From Adineta steineri (lineage: Eukaryota > Rotifera > Eurotatoria > Adinetida > Adinetidae), in assembly GCA_905250115.1 (NCBI GenBank), contig CAJNOI010000166.1:35793-99792 (forward strand): a DNA stretch of 64,000 nt. Direction: 5' to 3'. The translations under genes were made by a program, and so were the position numbers. The notes below the pieces were generated by a model. The model was not told the origin of the DNA, searched no databases, and worked only from the letters and a program-made list of their open reading frames with translations. Shown here in pieces: positions 15,638-27,597 of this stretch; within the stretch, counting starts at the first letter, position 1; every line of letters starts with the position of its first letter.

Positions 15638-16924
15638 TGATATTCTATGTGAAAATTATGTATTTTTTTCTATTTGATTATTTATTGTTAAATTAAATGT
15701 TAAGTCATTTTGTGAAAATAGAATATTCAGTTAACTTAATATGAAATATAAGTTAGTTTGTGTTCTTATAAGAGAATTCACATTTTCTTTTTTTCAAATT
15801 TCCACGCAATGAATATAAATTATTTTTATAAATAAAGTTTATCATTGAGAATATACTTATTAAATACAAGAACTACACGTCGTTTTATAAAAGATACAGC
15901 ATGCTCCTACAATTTAAAATCTATTTCAAGTTCACAGGTCTCGACATTTCGAATAATTATTACGGTTTGAGAATCCTATGATTCACCAAGAATCTCTCAA
16001 TACAGACAGAATTAACTAAATTTTATGATATATATTGATACATTTATAAACTTTCTTTTTTGTTAACAATTCGAAATTACTATGCCTTAAATGAATATTT
16101 ATTTACTATTTCTGATAGTTACAGATAATGAATATAGGCTGATATTCAAAGAAAGTGTGAAGATGTCACTCTATCTCATAACCAAACACACAAGAACAGA
16201 ACAATGTATGCCTGTCGTTTTCAACGACCTCTCCTTGTATACAATAGGTTGCAATATATCCATTCCTACTCAGAATAACAAAAAATTAGAGAGAATCATC
16301 AAAAAGACAGTGTATACGAAAATAAACAAATAAACATAATAGGGAAAATAATTTATCACGCCCAGAGGATATGGCAAAGCAAAATTGATCTAGGTTTTGT
16401 TGCCCTATTCGTAATATATTTTAGTTTTATGACTAGTCTACGATAATTTGAATAACCTATGTCATGTGAGACAGTATTTCAACTATTATGAATATCATAC
16501 TATCAACAATAGAAATATTTTCAATCAATAATTATAATATAATATTACAAATATATATCACTAGTAAAATCATAGTTTTTGCTTACCTAAGAACTGCTTT
16601 TCTTTTTATGAATCACAACAAGGTAGACTACACATCAATATTCTTCATGCTCGACGATATATCTATTTATATCGAATGCGACGACATATTATTGTAGTAT
16701 ATTCTATAGTATTTGAGCATCTTTGTTAGATTAGTTCAAAATATATCGCAAGAATTTATATGTATTTAATTTCTAGTTACCTTAAATGATTATTGATGAT
16801 ATAAAAAATAACTACCTTCACATAAAAAAAAATACTAATTAACTTAAAAACTGAACAACCTTATTGCAAATGAATGTGGGACTAAATAAAGAATAATAAT
16901 ATTCTTTTTTCTGAATATTATTGT
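15638..16924. other. Intergenic 3' flank between fucosyltransferase and RING gene A
   Basis: The two genes converge here. Short frames such as one at 16091 recur in copy B but diverge by frameshift, so they are non-coding homologous sequence rather than a conserved gene. Nothing else is supported. Confidence 0.6.
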
Positions 16925-18110
16925 TTAAATTTCTTTCATTGTTGGATATATTATAAAACCAATGAGTAATCCAATTGCACAGCAAGTTAAAACATTATGC
17001 ATTAAACCACCAGTTGCTATTGGAGGTGAAGAATGATGTTCCATTGTATATCCTTCATTAACAGCAATCATAAGATGTTGATCGATATTTTCTATCTATA
17101 TTTATACAAAAAAAATTGAATCGTGTATGATACTAATAATTTTTGAACTTACATCGATATTAACTGGCCAAGGTGTCTCTCGATAATCATCAGGAATTAT
17201 GTCCATATTAATACGCAATTCATCTAAAATAACTTCATCAAGATCGATATTTTCTATCTACATTTATACAAAAAAATTGAATCGTGTAATATAGTAATAA
17301 TTTTTGAACTTACATCGGTATTAACTGCCCACGGTGCACGACACAAAGGACATTTAATGTTATCGCCAGCATGCAATTTTTCTACACAAGTTCCACAAAA
17401 ATTCTCTTGATGTGCACAAGGAATTCCGTCGTTATAAGTAGACGGTTCTACCCGACAAACTGGACAAACGATAGGCCAGGGTGCACGACACAAAGGACAA
17501 GTAACGTCATCGCCAAAAAGCACTTTCTCTACACAGGGTTCACAAAAAGCCTTTCGATGAGCACAAGGAATTATGTCCATATTAACAGGCGCTTCATTGC
17601 GGCAAACACCACAAGAATCTATATTTTCTCTCTATATTTATACAAAAAAAATTGAATCGTGTANNNNNNNNNNTATTTTCTCTCTATATTTATACAAAAA
17701 AAATTGAATCGTGTATGGTACTACTAATAATTTCTGAACTTACATAGATATTTACTGACCTGGGTGTTTCTCGATGAGCATCAGGAATTGCATCCATAGT
17801 AGAACGCATTTCATCGTAACAAGTTGCGCAAAGATCTATATTTTCGCTCTATATTCATACAAAAAGAATTTGAATCTTGTATGGTACTAATAATTTCTGA
17901 ACTTACATAGGTGTTAACTGGCAAGAATGCACTACATTGACGACAAATAGGCAGAATGCTACCAAGCACTTCTTCTCCGCAGGTTTGAGGAGAAGTCTGT
18001 CCACCAGCACAAATAACTACGTCCATATCGGCAAGCGATTCTCCCGAAGAAACTTCACGAGAATCTTCGTAAGTTTCATTGATTGCCGTAGTTATTGCGC
18101 TTGAACTCAT
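16925..18110 (-). CDS. Multi-RING membrane protein built from duplicated exons (gap inside)
   Basis: Visible exons are 18110-17907, 17848-17744, 17631-17314, 17257-17153 and 17095-16925 (300 residues as seen). All junctions are phase 0, and introns are near-copies of one another (GTAAGTTC start, GTATAAATATAG end). Exon 3 encodes two complete C3HC4 RING fingers (SCGVC, PCAH, FCEPC, CPLCRAPWP; then VCPVC, PCAH, FCGTC, CPLCRAPWA). Exons 2 and 4 are 35-codon mini-modules with the same frame ends (ENID at the start, VNIY or VNID at the end) but without the central RING part. Exon 1 aligns with the RING of copy B, yet most of its zinc ligands are gone. The last exon encodes a hydrophobic C-terminal segment (LTCCAIGLLIGFIIYP), a likely tail anchor. 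RINGs of this type usually act as E3 ubiquitin ligases. An assembly gap interrupts a further exon, so the model is incomplete. Confidence 0.75.
17664..17673. other. Assembly gap of ten N with identical 42-bp flanks
   Basis: The 42 bases before the gap (17622-17663) are identical to the 42 after it (17674-17715). On the minus strand this puts a splice acceptor and the first ten bases of another exon just before the gap, and the end of a matching intron just after it. At least one RING-type exon is therefore missing from the assembly. Confidence 0.9.
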
Positions 18111-19420
18111 TGTTTTGTCGATATACAATATTGATATTAATGCGTACAATTATTCCTTGAAATAATAACGATTTGTTCTATTTCTCTTATAACTTCTACC
18201 TGCCGAGTACAGAGAGCAATAGTTTGAGGGAATAGAAGAAAAGGGATGAATAGACAAAGAAGGGTAAATAAAAAAAAGAGAGAATAGAGAACAAAGAAAA
18301 CAAGGTAATTTTCGTTCGCCGGCGCAAGACGTCTATAATGTATATCATCACAAGGGCGACTTATTGATCTTCATTCGAATATGTATTTATATATATAAAT
18401 GAAAGTGATGGTTAAAAAAATACAAAACAAACGAAAAAACAAAATAAAAGAAATATCATGAGGTGGCAAATATCAAATTGATACAAATTTTGAAGTGTGC
18501 ATGACAAAACTACTCAAAATTTTAATTCTTGAAAATTTATAGAAGTTAAAAATGCTTAGCACTTCTTAAACATCCACAGATAAGCAAAGATGTATGTGAT
18601 TATACGAATCGTTACTTCAAATCATGTAGTTTGAAACAAACCAGAGAATTAGAAATTTGTTTTTTGATCATTCAAATTCAATCAGAGAATTAGAAAACAA
18701 ATAATTTACTATGCTGATTATTGAAATTCTATCAGAAATTAGAAAGGAAAGGGGGGCATATAAGACTGAAAATCGAGCCACTATATAAATTCGGCTGTGT
18801 ATCAGGGTTCCGAATAGAATTTAGAAGAAAAATGTTTCTGTACACTTTGTTTTTGAACGCAGAATGTTCCAAAGTCTATAAATTGAATTTAATTATAATC
18901 TTGAAATATAGAAAGTGTTCGTATTTTTTGCTAATGAAGAATGTAAAATAAATGCATACTGAATAATACTGAATACACAATTAATACGCACACAATTATG
19001 TAATCTGACATGAATAGGAATATTTCAAAAAAAATATTTCGAGAAAAAAATAACATATTAACATTAGTAACGAATCAATCAAAATTTTCGTTTTCACTAT
19101 TAATTTCGTTTTCTTTTTCTTAATGATGCATGTCTATATGATCATCACAAGACCATATTGAATCAACTTTTATACTGAGTTTAATTCTACAATAATTGCA
19201 CAACCATCTTGAACAATTCTCATCAAAATCAATCCATTGAAATTTAAATAGAAAAGAAATCAATTTATGGCTTAACAAAAACAAAATGTTAATTTTGTTC
19301 GCAGATTGTACCGTGAACATTTTGTTTTCGCCAGCAACGTGTAAAACAGCGTGTATTTCAAAAGTCGCAAGTGTTTCACCTATTTTTCTTCTGCTGTGTA
19401 CACTAACCATTCGGAACCCA
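18111..19420. other. Intergenic region between duplication copies
   Basis: 18111-18450 is the duplicated 5' flank of RING gene A. The rest (18450-19420) is unique AT-rich sequence at the junction between the two copies. A weak minus-strand BED-finger-like frame at 19120-19250 is the only coding-like signal. Confidence 0.5.
19120..19250 (-). pseudogene. Possible BED-type zinc-finger remnant
   Basis: The minus strand reads WIDFDENCSRWLCNYC, then about 13 residues on WSCDDHIDMHH and a stop. The spacing of an aromatic, CxxC and a closing HxxxxH resembles BED fingers found in hAT-type transposases and derived proteins. No transposase domain accompanies it. The match is weak and could be chance. 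Confidence 0.25.
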
Positions 19421-19504
19421 GCTGTGTATGCACGCGCAGATTATTATCCACCATGGTTTGTAGTAGAAGGACCAACTGTTGAAAAAATTCTTATTGTTCA
19501 ATGA
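19421..19504 (+). pseudogene. Fucosyltransferase C-terminal fragment (copy B)
   Basis: Encodes the last 27 residues of the GT11 enzyme only (YARADYYPPWFVVEGPTVEK, then ILIVQ and stop), with several changes from the intact gene. There is no catalytic domain upstream, so this is the truncated edge of the tandem duplication, not a gene. Confidence 0.9.
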
Positions 19505-20483
19505 TGATATTCTATGTGAAAATTATGTATTTTTACTATTTGATTGATTATTGTTAAATTAAATGTTAAGTCATTTTATGAAAATAGAATTTTCAATTAA
19601 CTTTAATATGAAAAATGAGGTGGCTTGTGCTTTTAAAAGAGAATTCACATTTTCTTTTTCCAAATTTCTACGCAATGAATAGAAGTTATTTATATATATA
19701 AAGTTTATCATTGAAAATATACTTATTAGTTACAAGATCTAAACGTCGTTTTTATAAAAGATGCAGTATCATATTCCTACAAGTTAAAATTTATCTTAAG
19801 TTCACAGGTTTCGACATTTCGAATAATTATTACGGTTTGGGAGTCCTATCATTCATTCACCGAGAATCTCTTAGAACAGACAGAGTTAACTAAATTTTAT
19901 AACATATCTTGATACATTTTTCAATTTTCTTTTTTGTTAACAATTCGAAATTAAAATGCCTTAAATGAATATTTATTTACTATTTCTGATAGTTACAGAT
20001 AATGAATATAGGCTGATATTGAAATCAAGTGTGAAGATGTCACTTTATCTCATAACCAAACACATGAACAGAACAATATATACCTATTGCTTTCAACGGC
20101 CTCTCTCTCTTATATACAATAGGTTGTCATACATCCATTCCTACTCAGAATAACAAAAAATGAGAGAGAATCATCAAAAAGACAGTGAGAACAATATGGT
20201 TAGAAATAACCAAATAAGCATGACATGGAAAATAATTTATCAAGTCTTCTGTAGTATTTAAACATATTTGTTAAACTAGTTCAAAATATGTCGTAAGAAT
20301 TTACATGTATTGATTTCTAATTACATTAAATAATTCTTCATGATATAAAAAATAAAAAAAAATAGTATTAAATTAAAAAAACTGACCAATTCTTTTGCAA
20401 ATGAATTTAAGACCCAATAAGAGAATAATTATATTATTTTTTTTTGAACGTTACTATTTAAAGTTACTTCGCTGTTGGATATA
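19505..20483. other. Duplicated 3' flank without a gene
   Basis: Homologous to 15638-16924 but with a 340-bp difference near 20240. Frames present here do not match those of copy A across indels, so no gene is supported. Confidence 0.6.
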
Positions 20484-20738
20484 TCATGATTCATGTATGG
20501 TACTAATACTAATAATTTCTGAACATACATCGATATTTATATTTACTGGCCAGGGTGCCCGACATTTAGGGCAGGTAACATTACCACCGCTGAGCCAAGT
20601 TTTTATGCAGTTTTTACAAAAAGTATTTCGATGAGCACAAGTTATTACGCCAATAGTAGTAGTTTCTTCATCCAAACAAACTTCACAACGACCTTCATCA
20701 GTTTCGGTGATTGGCATAGGCGTTGCACTTGAACTCAT
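20484..20738 (-). CDS. Small single-RING protein (copy B)
   Basis: Single-exon frame of 84 residues from the ATG shared with copy A (MSSSATPMP). An earlier ATG at 20777 would add MYALLAKLYIDKT, which has no ATG counterpart in copy A. It carries one complete C3HC4 RING (CEVC, TCAH, FCKNC, CPKCRAPWP). After the RING the frame reads through what is an intron in copy A (its donor now reads GTATGT) and stops after VCSEIISIST and a few more residues. The segment beyond is a deletion junction joining intron sequence straight to the last bases of the anchor exon, so the membrane tail is lost. It may be a soluble E3-like protein or a decaying copy. Confidence 0.6.
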   Translation of the reverse strand: MSSSATPMPITETDEGRCEVCLDEETTTIGVITCAHRNTFCKNCIKTWLSGGNVTCPKCRAPWPVNINIDVCSEIISISTIHES

Positions 20739-21042
20739 TGTTTTGTCAATATACAATTTTGCTAGTAATGCATACATTTCCTCCTTGAAATAATAACAGC
20801 TATTCTATTTCTTTTATGACTTTTATATGTAAGGCGTAGGCACAAAAACTTTGAAAGAACAGAAAAGGAAAAAACCTAGACTTTTCGTTTGGTTCGGTCG
20901 CGCCAACATATATATGATATATCATCTCAAGAGCGACTTATTGATCTTCATTCGAATATGTATTTATATATATAAACGAAAGTGATGGTTAAAAAAATAC
21001 AAAACAAACGAAAAAATAAAATAAAATAAAAATAAATATTCG

Positions 21043-24000
21043 TTATAAACCATGAGGAGCAACTTTTTCATACGCTGGTAAAATGTACATATTCTCCCAT
21101 ACATGTGACAAACATACTGATGCATGAAAACGAAAAAAAATCTGAAGAGGTGTTGCGATAGCTGCTATAATAGACCATGGAATAATATGATAAAAAGCTA
21201 ATTGAAATGGATTAGCCTCATGTTTTGTTGTTGTTGTTGTTTCTTCAAACCATAAACTAAGATCAATCATAATGAGTAATGTAATTATTTCACGTGCTGG
21301 ATATTGATGTCTACTTGTTCGATTCAGACGTTTACGTAATGCAACAAGAATAAAAAATGCATGAACAGTAGCTTCAACAAATTCTTAAACAAAAAAAAAT
21401 TTAAATAATAATAAATTATGTTTTTTGTTAAAAAAACATACCTAATACAACAATCACTATTTTAAGATAAGCAATCCATGTTGATTGATTTTTATTATTA
21501 AGTAAAGCAAAAGCACTAAATATAGAATATAAATAAGTTCCTGTTAGTGATACAACAATTAATACATCATCAAAACCTAGAAGAAACAAATTTATTTTAC
21601 ATGAAAATTAATCTTTCATCATATACATACGTGTAGTTATTCTTTTATATTGTAATTTTCGAATTTTTATTAATGCCCATGTTGTTGCCAATAATGAAGC
21701 ACTTAATAAACAAAAATTTACGATTTCAACAATAGCAATACTATATAAAATTTTCTTCGGAGTTTTTGATATTGATCGAAATGGACCATATGCTAAAGTA
21801 GTAGCAATAGTAGTTGATGAAGTAGTTACTAAATGACGATAATAAGACGATGTTGCAGTATGTGTTATTGCACGTGAATGAATTCTATTAACAGGAAAAT
21901 TTTCATGATAATTTGCTAATGATGATGCATGTAAATCTTCTCCGATTTTATTTCGAAAAACAGCATAGAGAATAATCGATATGACTGTACATGAAAATAT
22001 AATCATACCAGCAAATAAACCTTTAATAGATGCATGACAATTAACCATAAAAACATTTTTTGTTCCTGCTTTATCAGACATTTTATAAGCAAATGTTTTA
22101 CCAATATTTTCCCATATTAAAAAGAAAAGCTAAAATATGAAAAAATTAGTTTTTGGTCTTTCTTAAAATCATTAATTTTTAATATTTACAGTTAGACACA
22201 TCAGACTAAATTCAATTGTACATGGATATAATAGAGGTTTAAGTCTCATATAACCTTCATTAATAAAAGCAGTCATTTGTAGAGCATCTTCGACAGATTG
22301 TATACAACTCGATGGATTTGAAGGTGCATGATTTAAAGGATTGATTAGAACGTGACTGACTATATATATTATTAAAATTAAATCGAAAAAAAATAAAAAT
22401 AAAATTAGGTTTATTTACTGTTGATAGGATGAGTACCACTTGCAATATGTCCCCCTCCCCCTTCATGTGCAGCCATTTCAACTATTTGTGATTTTGTTTC
22501 AATTACAACCATTCGAAACCTAATAAATTAAATGAAAATCAATATTATTAAATAAAAATAGATTACATACCACACACATAAATTAGTAACAACGATATGC
22601 ATAACAGCTAATCTAGCAAGACTTTCATGCGCTCGAATAATTAACTAAATAAAGAATTTTTGGATGAGTTATTATGATATTTAATTTATTCTTACATTTG
22701 AATGTTTAAAAATAAAGAAGAATTGAATGAAACTAAATAATAATCTTGAAAAATCATCCATAACAGCTGTCCATCTAGCGCATGGAAGATTTTCAAGATT
22801 ACTTAATATAGATAAACCTGAGTGTATGACTGTACCCAAACAAAAAACTAAATGAAATAAACAAGATAATTAACTGAAATTTTCTTCGATTATTTTCTTC
22901 TTACTTCCTATTCCTACACGAATATAAAGACCACCAGCTGTTGAATGATCATCGTAATTATAACCAATAACACGTTGTACAATACTATCTTTTCTATGAC
23001 GTACGTAGTTTCTTAAATGGTGTACAGCACCTGGATCTAATGCAAGACGTCGACTTAAAACATCTCGCGTTGTATCAGTATGTTTTCTCATGGAAACTGA
23101 GGATCTTGTTGATAAATTATCTAATGATTGTGATTTATGACGAGTAAAGCTCAACGCTCCATGTACCCCATCATTATCATCATCATCATCATCGTCATGT
23201 ACTGGCGTAATTGAGTTTGTCGGGCGTCGTTGATTATGATTTGTATCATCATGACTTTCAGATTGAAACTCATCAGAATCATCAAATAATTGTAAATTAA
23301 AATATGGTGCTTTAGGCATTTCTTCGTCAGACATTGTTGACATCTTTTTAGTTCGAGCTATACGTAAATCCGTAGGAGGTTTTGGTATAAGATGCATATC
23401 TAATTTATCTATTGTTGATGCATTTATAGCCAATTTCCGTCGATGATGAACGATATCAAACATACAAAATATGATCCAAAATATGGATACCCAATATAGA
23501 TATGTAAAATAAACCTATGAATAAAGAATGTTTATTTTAAAACAAAACTTTCTCTTTCTCTTTGGATTTTTTTACTTCTGCTAGATGTTTAATATTTTCA
23601 GCTTCTTCTGTTGGTATAATAGCATGAGATATTGAAAAGGCCACACCACCAATAAAGATAACTAATAATAATAAAAAAACAATATAAATCTAATCCTTAA
23701 AAATTTGATAGAGATTTTTTGATTTTGAGTTTTCTTCAAATTTATCCTGTATACTACTACGATAATTCATCAAATTTTTATGAATATTTAGAAATAGATA
23801 TGTCCATTATTCAAATATAGCAAATATATCCGAGAAAAAAATTAATCAGTGTGACTTTGCCTCCAAACTATCATTACTCAATGTCTAAATATTCGATGCT
23901 ATTGAAAAACAAGAATCCAGAATTATAACCAGCCGGGAAAAAAACTCCATTGTAATCTTCTTTCAAAGATTGACTGATGGATTATTTCACTTGAAAGAAA

Positions 24001-24477
24001 ATAAACAATCAGAAAATATGTGTGAATGAACATTTTATATCAGTATAAATTATTCGTAGATTAATTAAATGTAAATAAAAACAAAATTTCTATTTTTATT
24101 TTAAATCTTGTGTATATAAATCATACTTACCCAAACCATAGAGTATACTGAAGATTTTGTAAGCATCTGAATTTTCATCATTGCTTCTAAATATATAAAA
24201 ACAAAAATAATGAATTTAATTCAAATAAATCCAAAGAACAATTTCAAATATACATATATTTAACATGTCGGACATATGTCCTTACGACGGCCATTTTTCA
24301 AATGAAATATTGTTGTTTCTTACTCATTCTTTAGTTCAATTTACTTGACCTTTACGTACTCATTAGCCGATATATGCATAGATCTACATCGATTCAACTT
24401 ACATTTAAAAAAAAAGTTCACCGGAGCGGAATCGTATTACCTATAGAACGTTTGTTTGGTTTAAAACCACGAATCAT
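21043..24477 (-). CDS. Otopetrin family proton channel
   Basis: Eleven exons (24477-24441, 24186-24131, 23689-23576, 23514-22905, 22847-22696, 22644-22571, 22519-22419, 22360-22191, 22129-21631, 21576-21442, 21383-21043) sum to 762 residues. Family marks are GGLYIRVGIGIFCLGTVIHS in the second half of the N-domain, FIQFFFIFKHSN followed by AHESLARLAVMHIVVTNL, the loop LYPCTIEFSLMCLTLLFFLIWENIG, and a C-terminal block FFRFHASVCLSHVWENMY. Otopetrins are twelve-helix Zn-sensitive proton channels. An acidic linker with an Asp run (about residue 165) separates the third and fourth helices, as is usual for a cytosolic loop. The 5' end is the least certain part: the chosen first exon (MIRGFKPNKRSI) joins in phase, but translation could start at the ATG pair at 24181. 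A further exon-like frame (MAKKEFGKTRK, 24656 leftwards) could not be joined in frame. Confidence 0.85.
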
Positions 24478-25553
24478 TATACATATATATATATGAAAAG
24501 AGATACCTTATAAACAAAGCAATAAGATTTGTTTTTCTTCAAAAGAATTTTTATATGCTATTCTATCATGAATAAATAAAAAAACAAGATTCTACCTTTT
24601 ATGTTTATCAAATTTAAATAAAAACTTTCGAGTTTTACCAAATTCTTTCTTCGCCATTGATGCTTAATGTACAAATATTATTTTGCATAAGTCATGTGTG
24701 TTATTTTGTTTATCATTAGATAATTACATATTTTCTTATTGATATGTATATATCCCTTATATATTATTATTTTTAATACAATCCTCCTCATATTATTTCT
24801 TTTTCTTTTCGAATCACTACCTATATACTACATAAGAAAATATGCATACCTCATATTTGCGTCTTTATTTTTGTCCTATACAGCTTGTCAAGAGAAATTA
24901 GGATTAAGGCGTTGTCTCTTTTTGTTGTTTTCGACTATTGTTTGATTAATAATCAAATTTGCTCACTAGGTAGATTTAGTTGTATAAAAAATGGTAAATT
25001 TCTAAGATTCTTGATAAATCATTTGATATTTTTAATAGACATGAATAAAAAAAACAAGGTAATAAGCCAAAAATAACGTGACTAAAAGGTGTAATTTATT
25101 TTCGAATACAAGCTTTTTTTTAGAAAAAGAAAAACTTGATAAATTGCCCATAAGAGATAATTATCTATTTTATACTTTGCAATATATTTTTTTAGGAGCA
25201 AAAAAAGTCATGATTCAATTTATATTGATTAAGTATTAAATTCTAGGTTTACTTGTGGTTTTAAAGACCTGATTATGATTGGCTATGATATTCGTCACGG
25301 TTATGGATATGTAAAACCTATCGATAAAATCTTTAATACGTGTCAAAATCTGATTTAAACTGAATGCGATATAGATCTGCAAAAATAACATATTCTAGAA
25401 AAAGAATATATTATTTTGACTTGATTTATCTCATTAATTGATAAGTAATACTGATAAATCGATAAGTTTTCTTCGATTTGAAATAGATATATATATAGAA
25501 TATCATTAGGTACAAGTATTATGTAAACATTGATTTAGTGCAAAAAAATATAA
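24478..25553. other. Intergenic region upstream of otopetrin
   Basis: AT-rich. It contains a short exon-like minus-strand frame beginning MAKKEFGKTRKFLF at 24656 with a GTAGAA donor-like end. No in-frame acceptor was found to join it to otopetrin. Otherwise nothing is supported. Confidence 0.4.
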
Positions 25554-25994
25554 TTATAAACGCAAAAACAAGCGAAGTAAACAAATTTTAATCTTATTTT
25601 CATACCTTCGATGTGCATGTGAAAATAGAAACGACCAACCTGGTTCCTTTGATTTATTCGATAATAGATTTTGGAAAAGATGCTCTTGATCTTTATGAGT
25701 AGTTTTGTGTAGATTATCCTCTATTGATGTTGGTGATGAATGAAATGATATCTTTTCTTTATTATCATTTTCCATCAGTGTATAATAAACATTTAATTGT
25801 GAAGATACAGTTGAATTTGGTTTTTTAAGAATACTAGGTTTTGAAGATGAAAGACTTAAATTTGATGCAATACGTTCATCAACTTGACCAGATTGTTCCG
25901 TAAATGAAATAGTACGACGTGGTTTCGGCGAAAGCAATTTCTGACTATCTGGTATTTTTAGACAGTCCAAAGGCGTATCTGGTGTTGTCAACAT
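25554..25994 (-). CDS. Hypothetical Ser-rich protein, possibly an incomplete gene model
   Basis: A 146-residue frame with normal, non-repetitive composition. It holds Ser/Pro-rich stretches (PDSQKLLSPKPRRTISF, SKPSILKKPNSTVSS) typical of disordered cytosolic proteins or kinase substrates. The last 15 residues (KIKICLLRLFLRL) look like intron read-through, because a possible GTATGA donor follows HAHRR. No downstream exon was found. No family is recognised. Confidence 0.4.
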   Translation of the reverse strand: MLTTPDTPLDCLKIPDSQKLLSPKPRRTISFTEQSGQVDERIASNLSLSSSKPSILKKPNSTVSSQLNVYYTLMENDNKEKISFHSSPTSIEDNLHKTTHKDQEHLFQNLLSNKSKEPGWSFLFSHAHRRYENKIKICLLRLFLRL

Positions 25995-26644
25995 ATTATT
26001 TCTCTTACTAATATTTCATTAACTAACCTAGTATCTACTGATACTTCTTTTTCGATAGTGTTATAATAAAAATAATATGCTAGGTCTTTATATTGATTGA
26101 TTTTCTAATGTCTGCTATATGGTTGAGTGCAATAGGTGTTGCCTTCATAGTTGTCTTTACCAATAAAAAATAAAAAAACCTATACGATTCATATCGTTTT
26201 ATTATCATATAAACCGAAATATACGAATGAGATACTAAATCGAATGTTAACAATAATGAATTTAAGTTAAGCATTATATCAAATTCACATAAACTTGTTA
26301 GTCTTTCAACAAGAACCTAGATTTTCTTTAATAAGATATAGATTGTCGTAATAATGAAAAACATATCACTCAAAAGTTTCATATGAATGAATAATTTTCG
26401 AAAATAAATAAAAATAGCATTAGTTGTTTTTTTCGACTTATCATATCTATTAACATCTTAATATCATTTTGTTATATACTAAAAGTAATTTTTATTGTCC
26501 ATCCGATATTCTTACTTGTCGCTAGTACACTAGTTTCTAATTGGAATATTCTATCCAATAATATATAGAATAAATATAGAAAATCATCGCCGCTGCTGAC
26601 TCGACGATAAATGTATATTACATATTCTTTTTTTATTTATTGCA
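25995..26644. other. Divergent intergenic region
   Basis: Lies between the minus-strand hypothetical ORF and plus-strand YIPF1/2. AT-rich, with no defined element recognised. Confidence 0.5.
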
Positions 26645-27597
26645 ATGATGTTTTCTAGTGATGGATTTTTAAATGATAAATTTTCGAATAAAGGACCAAG
26701 TCAAACACATATTTTTACATCATTTCCAAATTCTGCTGTTGATCCCGATGATGATTCTTCATTAGACAATAAATCGAATAATGATCAATTATATGGATAT
26801 AATCCATCAAATACAGAGCAACTACCATTACCAGCAACTGTAAATAATACAAAAAATGAACAATTGAATATTTGGCAAATTGAATATTATCAAAAATATT
26901 TTCAAATTGATACACAACAAATATTGGAACGTTTAGTTGCTTCCGTAACACCACAACCAAATAAATCTTATTTTAATTCAACTATTCGACAAAATCCGGA
27001 TTTATATGGACCATTTTGGGTTTGCATTACATTTATAGTAACTGTAGCTATTGGTGGAAATATTCTAACATATTTTCGTACACCTGATAGTGAATTTCAA
27101 ATAGATTTTTCTAAAATTACTTTATCAGCTATTGTAAGTTAAAATATATTTTATTGTATTTAAAATTTAACAAAAAAAAATTCTATTTCTAGCTCATATG
27201 TTTTTATTGGTGGTTAATGCCAACATGTATTTATTTTTTCTTTCGATGGCATCTTCAACGTATCGAATACATATTTATTGAATTACTTTGCATTTATGGT
27301 TATAGTTTAACAATATTTATTCCAGTTTCAATTCTATGGATGATACCAATAACATGGTTACAATGGTTATTAACAATTCTATCATCATTAATAAGTGGTA
27401 GTGTATTAATAGTTGCATTTTGGCCAACAATTAATGCTGATCCAAAACGTTTTAATGCAATATCAATGTTAATTATTCTTTTTGCACATTTAGTAATGGC
27501 AATTAGTATTATGTTAGTCTTTTTTCATATATCAGATACAAATATTAATGAAAAAAAAGAATCAATTATGATCTCATCAACAAAGAGTAAAGTTTAA
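26645..27597 (+). CDS. YIPF1/YIPF2, Yip1-domain Golgi membrane protein
   Basis: Two exons (26645-27133, 27193-27597) give 297 residues, close to human YIPF1 (306). After a polar N-terminus comes NIWQIEYYQKYF and then the family hallmark NPDLYGPFWVCITFI at the first helix. ELLCIYGYSLTIFIPVSILW follows in the middle helices, matching the YIPF1/2 branch rather than YIPF5 or YIPF6. It is expected in the Golgi membrane with cytosolic N-terminus. It is one of three YIPF genes in this window, all on the plus strand but of different subfamilies. Confidence 0.9.

Larger units (their letters stand above)
15554..18450. repeat. Segmental duplication, copy A
   Basis: Runs from the last codons of the fucosyltransferase through its 3' flank and the RING exon-array gene to that gene's 5' flank. 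The same order recurs at 19421-21025. The matching ends are sharp: the fucosyltransferase C-terminal codons on the left, and an AT-rich tract (around 18350-18450) on the right that matches 20925-21025 nearly base for base. Copy A is longer because it holds extra RING exons and about 340 bp (16360-16700) missing from copy B. Confidence 0.85.
19421..21025. repeat. Segmental duplication, copy B
   Basis: Direct-orientation copy of 15554-18450: fucosyltransferase 3' end, its 3' flank, a RING gene and that gene's 5' flank. It is about 1.3 kb shorter than copy A. Divergence is visible throughout, with many substitutions and small indels, so the event is not recent. Confidence 0.85.

Noticed and set aside
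16091..16333. Open frame shared in part with 19965-20153
   Set aside because: Similarity comes from the segmental duplication; the two copies diverge by frameshift, so there is no sign of coding constraint.
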